This document shows positions 17,927-26,892 of a stretch of DNA of 64,000 bases, piece after piece (the first letter of the stretch is position 1; every line of letters starts with the position of its first letter). A program made the position numbers and the translations under genes. This stretch comes from Paenibacillus glucanolyticus NBRC 15330 (lineage in GTDB: Bacteria; Bacillota; Bacilli; Paenibacillales; Paenibacillaceae), in assembly GCF_004000885.1 (NCBI RefSeq), contig NZ_BIMC01000014.1, positions 82,571 to 146,570 on the forward strand, read 5' to 3'. The notes beneath the pieces are model-generated. The model did not search any database. It saw only the letters and a program-made list of their open reading frames with translations, and was not told the DNA's origin.

Positions 17927-18883
17927 CTATTTCCCCATTTGTACAGGCACTTTGACCTGACGCAGTATAAACTCAAGCACCGATTCCGGACTCGCATTGT
18001 CGAGTCTGGCTTCCGGACGCAGCATGATCCGGTGCGAAAGTACGTACGGAGCAAGCGTCTTCACATCATCAGGTAAAACATAATCCCGCTCGTTCAAGAA
18101 GGCGTAGGCTTTGACCGCGTTCATGAATGACAGGGTTGCCCGGGGGCTTGCGCCCAGCATAACGGAAGGATGTTCACGCGTCGAGCGGGTGATATTCAGC
18201 AGGTAGTCGGCAACAGGCTCGCCGATGAAGACGTCCCGAATTTCACGCTGAATGGCGGAGATTGTATCCATATGTGTTACCGGCTGCAGCTTGTCCGCCA
18301 GCTGTCCGTCACGTGAACGGTACATCAGCTGCTTCTCCGTTGCGGCATCAGGGTAACCCAGGCTGAGTTTTAACATAAACCGGTCCAGCTGGGCCTCCGG
18401 GAGCATGTACGTACCTTCAAAATCGATCGGGTTCTGGGTAGCGCACAGCATGAAGGGATGGGGAAGTTCGTGGGTCGCCCCGTCCACCGTTACACTGCGC
18501 TCCTCCATCACTTCAAGCAGAGCCGATTGCGTCTTGGTGGTAGCTCGATTTATTTCATCCGCCAACAGAATATTGGTCATGACCGGGCCTGGACGGAAGT
18601 AGAACATTTCGTCACGAGGGTGGAATACCGAAACCCCTGTTATATCACTCGGGAGAATGTCCGGATTGCACTGAATGCGGCGGTAGTCTCCCTGCATGGA
18701 TTTAGCTAATGCTTTGATCAATTGGGTCTTTCCTGTGCCGGGCACATCTTCGATCAGAACATGTCCGCCGGCGAGCAGCGCCGTAAGGAGCAATTGGATC
18801 TCAAATTCTTTGCCTAGCAGGCACGACTCCAGATTGGTTCGTACCGAGGTAATGATTTTCATGGATTCTTGGCTTACGGGCAT
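17927..18883 (-). CDS. MoxR family AAA+ ATPase
   Basis: A 318-residue chaperone-like AAA ATPase. Walker A is EDVPGTGKTQLIKAL, Walker B ILLADEINRATTKTQSALLE, sensor 1 FMLCATQNPIDFEGTY and the arginine finger region MLPEAQLDRFM. It begins with ATG 8 bases after AGGAGG and heads a three-gene operon with DUF58 and transglutaminase-like genes. Confidence 0.95.
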   Translation of the reverse strand: MPVSQESMKIITSVRTNLESCLLGKEFEIQLLLTALLAGGHVLIEDVPGTGKTQLIKALAKSMQGDYRRIQCNPDILPSDITGVSVFHPRDEMFYFRPGPVMTNILLADEINRATTKTQSALLEVMEERSVTVDGATHELPHPFMLCATQNPIDFEGTYMLPEAQLDRFMLKLSLGYPDAATEKQLMYRSRDGQLADKLQPVTHMDTISAIQREIRDVFIGEPVADYLLNITRSTREHPSVMLGASPRATLSFMNAVKAYAFLNERDYVLPDDVKTLAPYVLSHRIMLRPEARLDNASPESVLEFILRQVKVPVQMGK

Positions 18884-19007
18884 GTATGACTAACCTCCTG
18901 TAAGGGAATAAATACTTAATTTAGTACTATTGTACATGATCGAAGTCCCGGAGTACATTCGAAGAGATATTTTGGTTATTAACCTGTTTACAGGTCCGCA
19001 TAAACAG

Positions 19008-19040
19008 GCAAAAGACCCTGGTACAGTACCAGGGTCTTGC
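19008..19040 (-). terminator. Terminator of the spoVA operon
   Basis: AAGACCCTGGTAC and GTACCAGGGTCTT form 13-base arms, followed on the minus strand by TTTT. A second hairpin (CCTGTTTA / TAAACAGG) follows immediately. Confidence 0.85.
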
Positions 19041-19057
19041 AAACCGCATCATATGGC

Positions 19058-19408
19058 TTATCCCTTCGGACGGACGAACAAAGCTGCAAGAAAAGAGAAA
19101 ATGATCGCTGAGGATATCCCTGCACTCGTTACTTCGAATATCCCCGTCACGACCCCGATCCAGCCGTCCCTCCCCAGCTCCGTTAAGGCGCCGTGAACAA
19201 GGGAATTGCCAAAGCTGGTGATAGGCACCGAGGCTCCGGCTCCGGCAAATTTGACAAGCGGTTCATATAACCCGAAACCGTCAGCAACGGCTCCGGCCAC
19301 CACTAAAGTACTCATCGTATGTGCCGGTGTCAGCTTGATAACATCCATCATAATTTGCCCAATAACGCAAATCAGACCGCCTATAATAAAAGCCCACAGA
19401 AACTGCAT
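19058..19408 (-). CDS. spoVAE: Stage V sporulation protein AE (SpoVAEb type)
   Basis: A 116-residue membrane protein with three or four helices (FLWAFIIGGLICVIGQIMMD, the central TLVVAGAVADGFGLYEPL segment, and the C-terminal SAIIFSFLAALFVRP). The conserved GAGASVPITSFGNSLVHGA motif is shared with SpoVAC. SpoVA proteins form the inner-membrane channel for dipicolinic acid in spores. It starts four bases after spoVAD. Confidence 0.95.
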   Translation of the reverse strand: MQFLWAFIIGGLICVIGQIMMDVIKLTPAHTMSTLVVAGAVADGFGLYEPLVKFAGAGASVPITSFGNSLVHGALTELGRDGWIGVVTGIFEVTSAGISSAIIFSFLAALFVRPKG

Positions 19409-19412
19409 AACA

Positions 19413-20426
19413 TTATCCTCCCATCTCTAAGGCTACGGCATGAGCAATACACGGAATGCTCTCGCCCTGCTGGTACGAAAGCGGCGACAGCAGAGCCCCG
19501 GTAGCCACAATCAGCACCTTTTTTAATTCGCCTTTGCGCATCCGTTTCAAGATATGGCCGTATGTGACTACAGCCGAGCAGCCACACCCGCTGCCTCCGG
19601 CATTCACATATTTCTGTTTCTCCAAGTCGTAGATCATCAACCCGCAATCGGCAAACACCGTACCGTCCATGATGACATCATTCTTCTTCAGAAGATCCTT
19701 GGCGATGGGAAGCCCCACCGAGGCCAGGTCACCGGTGACAATCAAGTCATAATCCTTCGCCTGCCGGCCTGTATCCTTAAAGTGCTTGGTAATCGTATCT
19801 GCTGCCGCAGGAGCCATTGCCGCCCCCATGTTGAACGGATCCTTAATACCCAGGTCCACAACCTTGCCGATGGTGGCATAGGTGACCGCAGGGCCATCCC
19901 CCTTGTCCGAAACAACGGAGCAGCCTGCTCCCGTAATCGTATACTGCGCATAGGGCGGCTTCTGTGATCCGTACTCCGTCGGATAGCGGAACTGCTTCTC
20001 CACCGTGCAGTTATGGCTTGCCGTTCCGGCCATCACATACTTGGCTCCTCCCGAATCCACCAGCATCGAGGCGACGGCCAGACTTTCCATGGAGGTGGAG
20101 CAAGCACCAAATACGCCGATATAAGGCACACCCATCTGTCTGGCGGCAAAAGAACTGCTGATGATCTGGTTCATCAGATCCCCGCCGACAAAAAACTGCA
20201 GCTGGTCCTCTTTGATGCCCGCCTTCTCCACTGCTTTTCTGGAAGCATCCTCAAGCAGCTTCCGCTCGGCCTTTTCCCATGTTTTTTCATTAATTTCGAT
20301 ATTGTCATACACAAAATCAAAATCATTCGCCAGCGGTCCCTCGCCTTCTTCCGGTCCTACAATGGTTCCCGTGCTGATAATGACGGGTTTATTCTCGAAC
20401 TGCCAGGTTTGGCCAATCACCTTCAT
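19413..20426 (-). CDS. spoVAD: Stage V sporulation protein AD
   Basis: A 337-residue protein with a thiolase-like fold that binds dipicolinic acid and docks on the spore inner membrane. Conserved blocks include VGPEEGEGPLANDFD, QFFVGGDLMNQI, GVFGACSTSMESLAVASML, TASHNCTVEKQFRYPTEYG and GGSGCGCSAVVTYGHILKRM. It lies six bases after spoVAC and four before spoVAE, so all three are one unit. Confidence 0.97.
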   Translation of the reverse strand: MKVIGQTWQFENKPVIISTGTIVGPEEGEGPLANDFDFVYDNIEINEKTWEKAERKLLEDASRKAVEKAGIKEDQLQFFVGGDLMNQIISSSFAARQMGVPYIGVFGACSTSMESLAVASMLVDSGGAKYVMAGTASHNCTVEKQFRYPTEYGSQKPPYAQYTITGAGCSVVSDKGDGPAVTYATIGKVVDLGIKDPFNMGAAMAPAAADTITKHFKDTGRQAKDYDLIVTGDLASVGLPIAKDLLKKNDVIMDGTVFADCGLMIYDLEKQKYVNAGGSGCGCSAVVTYGHILKRMRKGELKKVLIVATGALLSPLSYQQGESIPCIAHAVALEMGG

Positions 20427-20432
20427 TGAACG

Positions 20433-20921
20433 TTACCTCCCTTCGATGCCAAAAATGGCATAGATGACACCGATAATAAACGCAGCAACGGTACCAAACA
20501 CAATGACAGAGCCTGCAAGTTTAAACATGCTGGCCCCCACGCCTAGAACCAGGCCCTCTGCCCGATGCTCCAGCGCTGCGGAGCACATGGAGTTGGCAAA
20601 CCCCGTAACCGGCACGGCACTGCCTGCCCCGGCCCACTGCGCGATTTTGTCATACACGCCGAAGCTGGTCAGGATGACCGACAGTATAATCAGCACGGCA
20701 ACCGTCGGATTGCTTGCTTCGGTTGAAGTCATATCGAATACGGACATAAAAAACCGCTGGATACACTGGCCGATCAAACAGATCAAACCTCCGACCAAAA
20801 AAGCGCGCAAACAATTTTTAAGGATGGCGCGGGGAGGTTCGTGCTTTTTGGCAATGGCCTGATATTCCGCCGAGCTCATTGTGGTGATATCGGACTTGGA
20901 CTTTTGATTAGAGCCGGACAT
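20433..20921 (-). CDS. spoVAC: Stage V sporulation protein AC
   Basis: A 162-residue membrane protein and first gene of the spoVA operon; SpoVAC is the mechanosensitive component of the dipicolinate channel. Residues about 40-160 hold the helices, with LVGGLICLIGQC and the family motif AGAGSAVPVTGFANSMCSAALEH. The N-terminal 40 residues are soluble. Only three spoVA genes are present here; spoVAA, AB, AEa and AF of the B. subtilis operon are absent. Confidence 0.95.
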   Translation of the reverse strand: MSGSNQKSKSDITTMSSAEYQAIAKKHEPPRAILKNCLRAFLVGGLICLIGQCIQRFFMSVFDMTSTEASNPTVAVLIILSVILTSFGVYDKIAQWAGAGSAVPVTGFANSMCSAALEHRAEGLVLGVGASMFKLAGSVIVFGTVAAFIIGVIYAIFGIEGR

Positions 20922-21160
20922 TCAAAACACCTCCGCTTGAATTAAGTATGGAATTTCATGAAGCGCCGAAGAGACACTATGGATATCACTCGATATCATT
21001 ATGCTTTGAATGAACTTCCTTTATGTTTGGAAAATCATCCTTCTCATGATGAGGCACAGCTTGTCCCCCAGCATATGGAGAATCCGCACGAAAATCAGCC
21101 TTCAGGAATACGACCTGAAAGCTGAAAGAAGTCTCGCTGCCATTATGCTTAAGGCTGTCA
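20922..21160. other. Leader region of spoVA without further genes
   Basis: Apart from the candidate sigma-G boxes and the spoVAC ribosome site (CGGAGGTG), I see no gene, repeat or convincing terminator in this stretch. Confidence 0.5.
20975..21004 (-). promoter_or_regulatory. Possible sigma-G-type promoter of spoVA
   Basis: GCATA (complement 21000-21004) and CATAGTG (complement 20975-20981) with an 18-base spacer resemble the forespore sigma-G boxes known for spoVA operons. The match in the -10 box is partial. Confidence 0.35.
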
Positions 21161-21274
21161 TTATATAAGAATGAACTTCAGCAAAATGACGAGTAGGATG
21201 AACAGGACCATAATGAGCAGAAGTTCTCTGACTTCGGCATGATGGTCGTACCAAACAACCCCATGGTGGTTCAT
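21161..21274 (-). CDS. 37-residue membrane miniprotein, YjcZ-like sporulation peptide candidate
   Basis: ATG at complement 21272-21274, 37 codons, stop TAA. Residues 18-37 are almost purely hydrophobic with a VLFILLVILL stretch, preceded by a His/Asp/Glu-rich N terminus (NHHGVVWYDHHAEVRE). A GGGGAAGGGG ribosome site lies 6 bases upstream. The VLFILLVI segment recalls the YjcZ family of small sporulation proteins, but the glycine-rich N terminus of that family is missing. It lies upstream of spoVA on the same strand with its own gap. Confidence 0.55.
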   Translation of the reverse strand: MNHHGVVWYDHHAEVRELLLIMVLFILLVILLKFILI

Positions 21275-21473
21275 ATTCTGCCCCTTCCCCGACTGACAAA
21301 ATTTCACTTGTTTTCCTATCATCCTATTCCTATCCCACATACAGGGTGCTTGTCATTTACTTTTTATTTGGAGTATCTTGAACGGCGCCGGTTTTGTAGA
21401 CTTTTCAGATATATAGGGGCATACTAGAAAAGTAAAACTCATACATACCTTTTCAAAAGGAGCGATATTCGTT

Positions 21474-22547
21474 ATGAATGAATCAACATTGGAATTATTT
21501 CGAACACTAACGGAGTTTCCGGCTGCGCCGGGCTTTGAAAGAGAACTTCGTTCATGGGTGAAGGATGCCCTCTCTCCATATACAGATGAGTTCGTGCAGG
21601 ATCGCCTGGGCAGTCTGTTTGCTGTTCTCCGCGGAAACGATGAAGGGCCAAAAGTCATGGTAGCCGGTCACATGGACGAAGTTGGATTCATGGTCACGGG
21701 CATCACCGAAGCGGGTATGGTCCGTTTTCAGCCGCTAGGCGGCTGGTGGAGCCAAGCGGTCCTTGCGCAGCGCCTGCAAATTATTACAGATAAGGGCCCG
21801 GTCGTCGGCGTTGTCGGCTCCATTCCTACTCATCTGCTGGATGAAGCACAGCGCAGCAAACCTGTCGACATCAAAACGATGTATATTGATATCGGTGCGG
21901 ACAACAAAGCGGAGGCCGAATCATTTGGCATCCGTCCCGGTCTGCAAGTGGTTCCGATCTGTGAATTCACCCCGCTGGCCAATCCCAAAAAAATCATGGC
22001 CAAAGCATGGGATAACCGCTATGGTGTAGGCCTGGCCATCGAGCTTGTGAAAGCTCTTCACGGCGAGAAGCTTCCAAATACGGTATATGCCGGTGCGACG
22101 GTTCAGGAAGAGCTGGGGCTGCGCGGGGCGCGCACTTCGGCAAACCTGATTCAGCCGGATATTTTCTTCGGACTGGATGCCAGTACTGCAAACGACATGA
22201 TGGGTGACAAGAGCCAGTTCGGTCAATTGGGACAAGGCGCGCTGCTCCGCATCTTCGATCCAACGATGCTGACTCACCGCGGAATGGTGGAATACGTTCA
22301 AGATACCGCGGAGACCAACAAAATCAAATACCAGTATTTTGTCTCTCCGGGCGGTACCGACGCTGGCCAAGTACATCTTAGCGGCATCGGTGTTCCATCC
22401 ACCATCATCGGCATTTGTTCCCGCTACATCCACACTTCTTCATCCATCATCCATACCGATGATTATGAAGCAGCTAAAGAACTTCTGATCAAGCTTGTTA
22501 AAGGTCTTGATCGCTCGACGCTCCAGACGATTCTGGACCGCGCATAA
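21474..22547 (+). CDS. M42 family metallopeptidase (glutamyl/deblocking aminopeptidase type)
   Basis: A 357-residue cytoplasmic aminopeptidase forming large tetrahedral assemblies in its family. Zinc ligands and catalytic residues are recognisable in VAGHMDEVGFMV, KAWDNRYGVGLAIELV, VQEELGLRGART, DASTAN and the late YIHTSSSIIHTDDYE histidine. AAAGGAGCG precedes the ATG by about 12 bases. It stands alone between the spoVA region and a strong terminator. Confidence 0.93.
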   Translation: MNESTLELFRTLTEFPAAPGFERELRSWVKDALSPYTDEFVQDRLGSLFAVLRGNDEGPKVMVAGHMDEVGFMVTGITEAGMVRFQPLGGWWSQAVLAQRLQIITDKGPVVGVVGSIPTHLLDEAQRSKPVDIKTMYIDIGADNKAEAESFGIRPGLQVVPICEFTPLANPKKIMAKAWDNRYGVGLAIELVKALHGEKLPNTVYAGATVQEELGLRGARTSANLIQPDIFFGLDASTANDMMGDKSQFGQLGQGALLRIFDPTMLTHRGMVEYVQDTAETNKIKYQYFVSPGGTDAGQVHLSGIGVPSTIIGICSRYIHTSSSIIHTDDYEAAKELLIKLVKGLDRSTLQTILDRA

Positions 22548-22611
22548 GCGATATCAGTTCAAGGAAGCCCCTGCTGGCTTTCAAAATATATATTTCTGAT
22601 TATGTTAAATA

Positions 22612-22658
22612 AGGGTATCCTGCATCGTCTTGATCAGACTGCGGGATACCCTTTTTTT
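22612..22658 (+). terminator. Terminator of the M42 peptidase gene
   Basis: GGGTATCCTGCATCGTC and GACTGCGGGATACCC form a long stem followed by seven T residues. It could also stop the convergent MFS gene less efficiently. Confidence 0.9.
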
Positions 22659-22671
22659 CCTCATGTTCACA

Positions 22672-24075
22672 CTAGGAAGACAGCGTCTCTTTATGCCTTG
22701 CCAAACGAAAGGAGATAATCATCGTTAAATAGACGAAAACCACCAGCACCGTGTTCAGCACAAAAATCATGCGAAATCCGGTCAATCCTCCTGCCGCCTG
22801 GCCTGGAAGCGCCAGCATGGCACCGCCAGCCGCCGTCCCGAACATCATGCCCAGATTCCGCGACAGCGCCAGAATACTGCTGATCAAGCCGAGATCGCTC
22901 TTGGATGTTCGGCTCATCACCAGAGAATTGTTTGGAGGCGTAATCAGCCCCATGGAACCGCCGAGCAGTACAATCAGGAGAATCAAAAAGAATATAGGGT
23001 AGGCAGGCGATACAAAGCCCAGTACGAGTAATGCGGTCGTCATAACCAGCAGACCGGCCGACAGCAGCGGAAATGTCCCCAGCTTGTCCGACAGATTGCC
23101 GCTCAAGGGAGAGAATATGATCAGCGACAACGGATAACCCATCATGATCAGCCCTGCCGTCGCAGGCTCAATGCCAAGCTCACTCAGCAGGAATACTGGG
23201 AGTACAAGCTGGGCCGAGAAAGCCGCCATATAGGAAATGATGGTAATGATAATCCCCACGCTGATGCCCGCATCTCGGAACAGATCCAGCTTCATGAAGG
23301 GCAGCCGCCCTTTCCCTTGCCGTTCCCAGCGTGAGGACAGACACCACCCGATGAAGGAAGCAGAGCCCACCCCAAACAGAATGAACAGTACCGCAACCTG
23401 CCATGAGCTCCAGCCCCACTGAGCGCCCAAATTCACAGCCGTAACCAGACCAGTCAATGATATGGCAAAAAGGGCAGCCCCAGGCACATCCAAACGGCTT
23501 TCCGACCCTTCCGGTTTGTCCTTCGGTATGAACCGCTGAGCAAACATCCACGCAATCAGCGACAGCGCCGTCAGCAGCCAGAAATTGCTTCGCCAGCTGA
23601 ACCATTGGATCAATATACCGCCAAGGCTCGGACCAATCATGGAGCCTGCTGCAACAAACGTGCTGATCAGCCCGAGCGCTTTGCCTCGCTGCTCCTTGGG
23701 AAACACAGAAATGATCAAAGCCATATTGGTGGCCTGGTACATGGCCGCCCCTATACCTTGAAGAATGCGGGAGGATATCAGTCCGTTTAATGAAGGCGAC
23801 ACGGCACAGCAGATAGCCCCGGCCATAAAAATAAAATAGCCGATATTATGAATTTTCCGTCTGCCCAGCATATCGCCGAGCTTGCCCATCACAGGCAGCA
23901 ATATGGAAATCACAAGCAGGTAAGCCGTGACGATCCATTGGGCTGTTGGAATAGTTGAATCAAAGGTTCTTGCAATGTCTACAAGCGCAATGTTGAACAT
24001 GCCGGCTGACAGATTGGACAGAAATGCTCCTAAACAAATGGTGTATTGAACGATCATCCTCGATCTGTTATTCAC
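22672..24075 (-). CDS. MFS transporter, DHA2 (14-helix drug exporter) type
   Basis: A 467-residue membrane protein. The family motif after helix 2 is GKLGDMLGRRKIHNIG, preceded by TAQWIVTAYLLV, which is typical of DHA2 exporters. Hydrophobic stretches fit 14 helices through the C terminus. A GTG start follows GAGG by six bases. It is separated from the upstream hydrolase gene by a terminator, so it is probably a single-gene unit. Substrate is unknown; multidrug export is the usual role. Confidence 0.88.
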   Translation of the reverse strand: MNNRSRMIVQYTICLGAFLSNLSAGMFNIALVDIARTFDSTIPTAQWIVTAYLLVISILLPVMGKLGDMLGRRKIHNIGYFIFMAGAICCAVSPSLNGLISSRILQGIGAAMYQATNMALIISVFPKEQRGKALGLISTFVAAGSMIGPSLGGILIQWFSWRSNFWLLTALSLIAWMFAQRFIPKDKPEGSESRLDVPGAALFAISLTGLVTAVNLGAQWGWSSWQVAVLFILFGVGSASFIGWCLSSRWERQGKGRLPFMKLDLFRDAGISVGIIITIISYMAAFSAQLVLPVFLLSELGIEPATAGLIMMGYPLSLIIFSPLSGNLSDKLGTFPLLSAGLLVMTTALLVLGFVSPAYPIFFLILLIVLLGGSMGLITPPNNSLVMSRTSKSDLGLISSILALSRNLGMMFGTAAGGAMLALPGQAAGGLTGFRMIFVLNTVLVVFVYLTMIISFRLARHKETLSS

Positions 24076-24131
24076 GCAGGCCTCACCAGCTTATTCATGA
24101 ATTTGTGCATGCGAAGAGAGGACCCTCACAG

Positions 24132-24157
24132 AAAAAGCTCCCGCATGCGGAGAGCTT
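24132..24157 (-). terminator. Terminator after the isochorismatase-family gene
   Basis: AGCTCTCCGC and GCGGGAGCT form a short stem on the minus strand, followed by five T residues. Confidence 0.65.
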
Positions 24158-24187
24158 CATTCTGCCTGGATCATGCACTCAGACAAC

Positions 24188-24850
24188 CTAACGCGCGGTC
24201 GTCTGAGCCGCCGACATCGGCCTTACTGATTCATCTGGAATCTTATCCATCCAGATATCAATCACATGCTGCACCCCACTAACTTTCCCGAAATACCCTT
24301 CAATATTCTCGAGTGTCATATCATGGGCGCTTTGCGAATACGATGCGCAGGCATCCGCTACAAGCACGATATGATAATCCAGCATAAAACCGTCCCTGGC
24401 AGTGGATTCCACGCAGACATTGGTGCTGACTCCCGTCATGATTAACGTTTCGATTTTCAACGTTTTCAACACGGAATCCAGCCTTGTATTCACAAAAGCG
24501 CTGTACCGGTGTTTATTGACAATGATGTCATCCTGCTCCGGAGCAACCTCATAGAACTCGGCTCCCCAGCTCCCCCTCCGGCAGACATGGGCCGACCGTC
24601 CCGATGACCTGGTAGTCCAGGCGTCGGAATCCGTTGCTTTCTCATGGAGTGTCTGAATGAAAATGACGGGCACATGAAACTCCCTGGCGGACTGAAGCAG
24701 CTTATGCAGCTTCGGCATCATCTCTCCTACCCCGCTAACATCGCAGCCCGCTCGGGGCAGCGCTCCCTCCGGATGACAATAATCATTCTGCACATCAACC
24801 ACGATCACCGCCGCTTTGCTCTCAAGCATCAGCTGATTCAAAGATTTCAT
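24188..24850 (-). CDS. Isochorismatase-family cysteine hydrolase
   Basis: A 220-residue hydrolase with the family triad: Asp in VVDVQNDYC, Lys in IVNKHRYSAF and Cys in GVSTNVCVESTARDG. The cis-peptide valine region MTGVST is also present. Close relatives include ureidoacrylate amidohydrolase RutB and biuret hydrolase, both acting on ureido compounds; the length, the CHPEG segment and the GxLxxxGxDV start recall those. It is the last gene of an ABC importer operon, which suggests the importer delivers its amide or ureido substrate. The exact substrate cannot be read from sequence. Confidence 0.88.
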   Translation of the reverse strand: MKSLNQLMLESKAAVIVVDVQNDYCHPEGALPRAGCDVSGVGEMMPKLHKLLQSAREFHVPVIFIQTLHEKATDSDAWTTRSSGRSAHVCRRGSWGAEFYEVAPEQDDIIVNKHRYSAFVNTRLDSVLKTLKIETLIMTGVSTNVCVESTARDGFMLDYHIVLVADACASYSQSAHDMTLENIEGYFGKVSGVQHVIDIWMDKIPDESVRPMSAAQTTAR

Positions 24851-24899
24851 CGCGACTCTCCCCTTCCGATTGTGTATTTGAAAGAATGAACCCCATCAT

Positions 24900-25937
24900 T
24901 TACTTCTTGGCATTGTTCACAAACTGCATGTCCACAAGGGCATCGTAGGTATAATCCCCCTTGAATATCCCCGTTTCGATCATGACATCCATGTCATGTT
25001 TCAGCGCGTCTTCCGAGATCAGCCCGTCCAAACTCCATAAATTGTCTTCATAAGCCCGGTCCAGCGCCGCTTGAATCGCATCATCGGAAAGCGTCGGGAA
25101 TTCGGCCTTCAAATTCTTCTTCGCCAGTTCTTTATCGCTCTGAACAGCTCCAAGCGCTTCGATGATGGCGTCTGTAAAGCTTTGAACGGCTTCTGCATCC
25201 TTCTCGATTGTGGACTTCCTCACACTGAGCACCGAATACGAGAAATCACCCAAATCATGAAACTTGTAAAACGGCTCCTCCCACACATTCTTCGATATCC
25301 CGTCGCTAATCTGCGGCTCCGCCCCATTGGCGATATCGGCAGCCCCTTGCTGAACCATCGTCACGACCGTGGAGCCGTCTGCCGGCTCAAGCAGCTGCAC
25401 GTCCTTCTCCGGATCCAGACCAAGCTGAATCAGCAGATAGCGGGTTAACAGATTGGGCGTACCGCCATGGCGCCCGGCATTGATCTTTTTTCCTTGTAAA
25501 AAAGCCTTCAGGTCCTCGGGAGAATGGCTGGCGGGTGCGGTGCCTTTCTTAGCCATTAAATACACATTCGCCCGGTTGACAACGTTGACGACAGAGATGA
25601 TCGGATCGGAATTGTTGTTGTTAGCCAAGGCGTTGGACTCCGTCCCGCCAATGACGCCCCAAGCATCGCCGCTGACCACGGCGGTTACATGCGCACCTCC
25701 CGCGGCTTGGATGACCTCGACATCCAGCCCCCTTTTCGCAAAGAAACCTTCGCGCTGGGCCACATATAGAGGAAGATAGCCTGTCGAATGGAGCGGCTCG
25801 GCGATCACGATTTTCTTCAGCTTACCCTCGCCGGAGGCGGAGGCGGTGTCATTCTTCTCATTGCCGCAGGCTCCCAGCAGACTTGTGATCATGACAAGTG
25901 CGAACAATAGTGAAAGCTTCCTCATTTTACGGTTCAT
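24900..25937 (-). CDS. ABC transporter substrate-binding lipoprotein (NitT/TauT, SsuA/ThiY-like)
   Basis: A 345-residue lipoprotein with lipobox LLGAC and lipid cysteine at residue 24. The mature part begins KIVIAEPLHSTGYLPLYVAQREGFF, the hallmark of NMT1/SsuA-like binding proteins, and contains the ligand loop GRHGGTPNLLTRYLL. It lies between the permease gene and the isochorismatase gene on the same strand. Likely ligands are small organic nitrogen or sulfur compounds or pyrimidine/thiamine precursors. Confidence 0.9.
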   Translation of the reverse strand: MNRKMRKLSLLFALVMITSLLGACGNEKNDTASASGEGKLKKIVIAEPLHSTGYLPLYVAQREGFFAKRGLDVEVIQAAGGAHVTAVVSGDAWGVIGGTESNALANNNNSDPIISVVNVVNRANVYLMAKKGTAPASHSPEDLKAFLQGKKINAGRHGGTPNLLTRYLLIQLGLDPEKDVQLLEPADGSTVVTMVQQGAADIANGAEPQISDGISKNVWEEPFYKFHDLGDFSYSVLSVRKSTIEKDAEAVQSFTDAIIEALGAVQSDKELAKKNLKAEFPTLSDDAIQAALDRAYEDNLWSLDGLISEDALKHDMDVMIETGIFKGDYTYDALVDMQFVNNAKK

Positions 25938-25980
25938 ATGAATTCCCCTTTTATATAGAAATAATAAGTTCGATTTCTGT

Positions 25981-26862
25981 CTATTGTTTGGTCAAGCCCT
26001 TGGACAACCATTTCTCTATGACGACTACTCCCCAGTACATCACCATGGACAGCAGCGACAAGACAACTACGCCCACCCACACGAGATTAATATCGAGTAT
26101 GGTCCCTGCATACATGATCATCCGGCCGACACCCTGGCTTGAAGCGATAAACTCACCCACGATGGCTCCTGCCAGCGCAAGGGCAATGTTAATCCGCAAA
26201 CTGCTGATAATCCAGGGCATGGACCATGGGACAACGACCTTGGTGAAGACCTGATGCCGTTTGGCGCCCAGGGAATACATCAGCTTTTCCATATCAGGGT
26301 CCACGCTCTTTACACCGCTGTATGCGGAAAGCGCAGAAACGACAACCGTCATGGAGAAAGCGAGAGCCACCTTGGAGAAGAATCCAATTCCCAGCAGAAT
26401 GACGAGTACCGGAGCCAGGGCAAGCTTGGGCATGGCATTCAGAATGATAAGATACGGCTCGCTGATGCCTGCATACGACCTCGACCACCAGAACGATAAT
26501 CCGAGCAGCGCTCCAAGCAAGGTTCCGAACACAAAGCCGAGGATCGTCGAGCCGGATGTGTACGTAATGTCCCTCAAGAGAGTCCCTTCGGCCATTTGAG
26601 TCCAGGTCGTGCCAAGAATGGCGCTGGGACTGCTCCAATAATAGGAATCCAGCAGACCGATCCGGGTGAACACCTCCCATACCAGAAAAATAAATACAGC
26701 CACAGCGGCGCGTCCCCAGACGATCCGCCGACTCCTGCGGCGCTCCATCGCCTCTTCATCCAGGATGTACGGTACAACCTCTGGCCGTTTGGATGATCCG
26801 GTCACCGACTCCGCCGGTGCCACGGCGTGTACAACAAATGCCTCTTTACGTGCAGTTTCCAT
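25981..26862 (-). CDS. ABC transporter permease (NitT/TauT, SsuC-like)
   Basis: A 293-residue inner-membrane permease with an unusually long soluble N terminus of about 45 residues, then six helices. The EAA loop that contacts the ATPase is KLMYSLGAKRHQVFTKVVVP, followed by ALALAGAIVGEFIASSQGVG typical of SsuC/TauC proteins. It follows the ATPase gene by 30 bases and precedes the binding protein gene. Confidence 0.92.
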   Translation of the reverse strand: METARKEAFVVHAVAPAESVTGSSKRPEVVPYILDEEAMERRRSRRIVWGRAAVAVFIFLVWEVFTRIGLLDSYYWSSPSAILGTTWTQMAEGTLLRDITYTSGSTILGFVFGTLLGALLGLSFWWSRSYAGISEPYLIILNAMPKLALAPVLVILLGIGFFSKVALAFSMTVVVSALSAYSGVKSVDPDMEKLMYSLGAKRHQVFTKVVVPWSMPWIISSLRINIALALAGAIVGEFIASSQGVGRMIMYAGTILDINLVWVGVVVLSLLSMVMYWGVVVIEKWLSKGLTKQ

Positions 26863-26892
26863 CGCTATCCCTCCCTCTTCGATACTTGTCGC

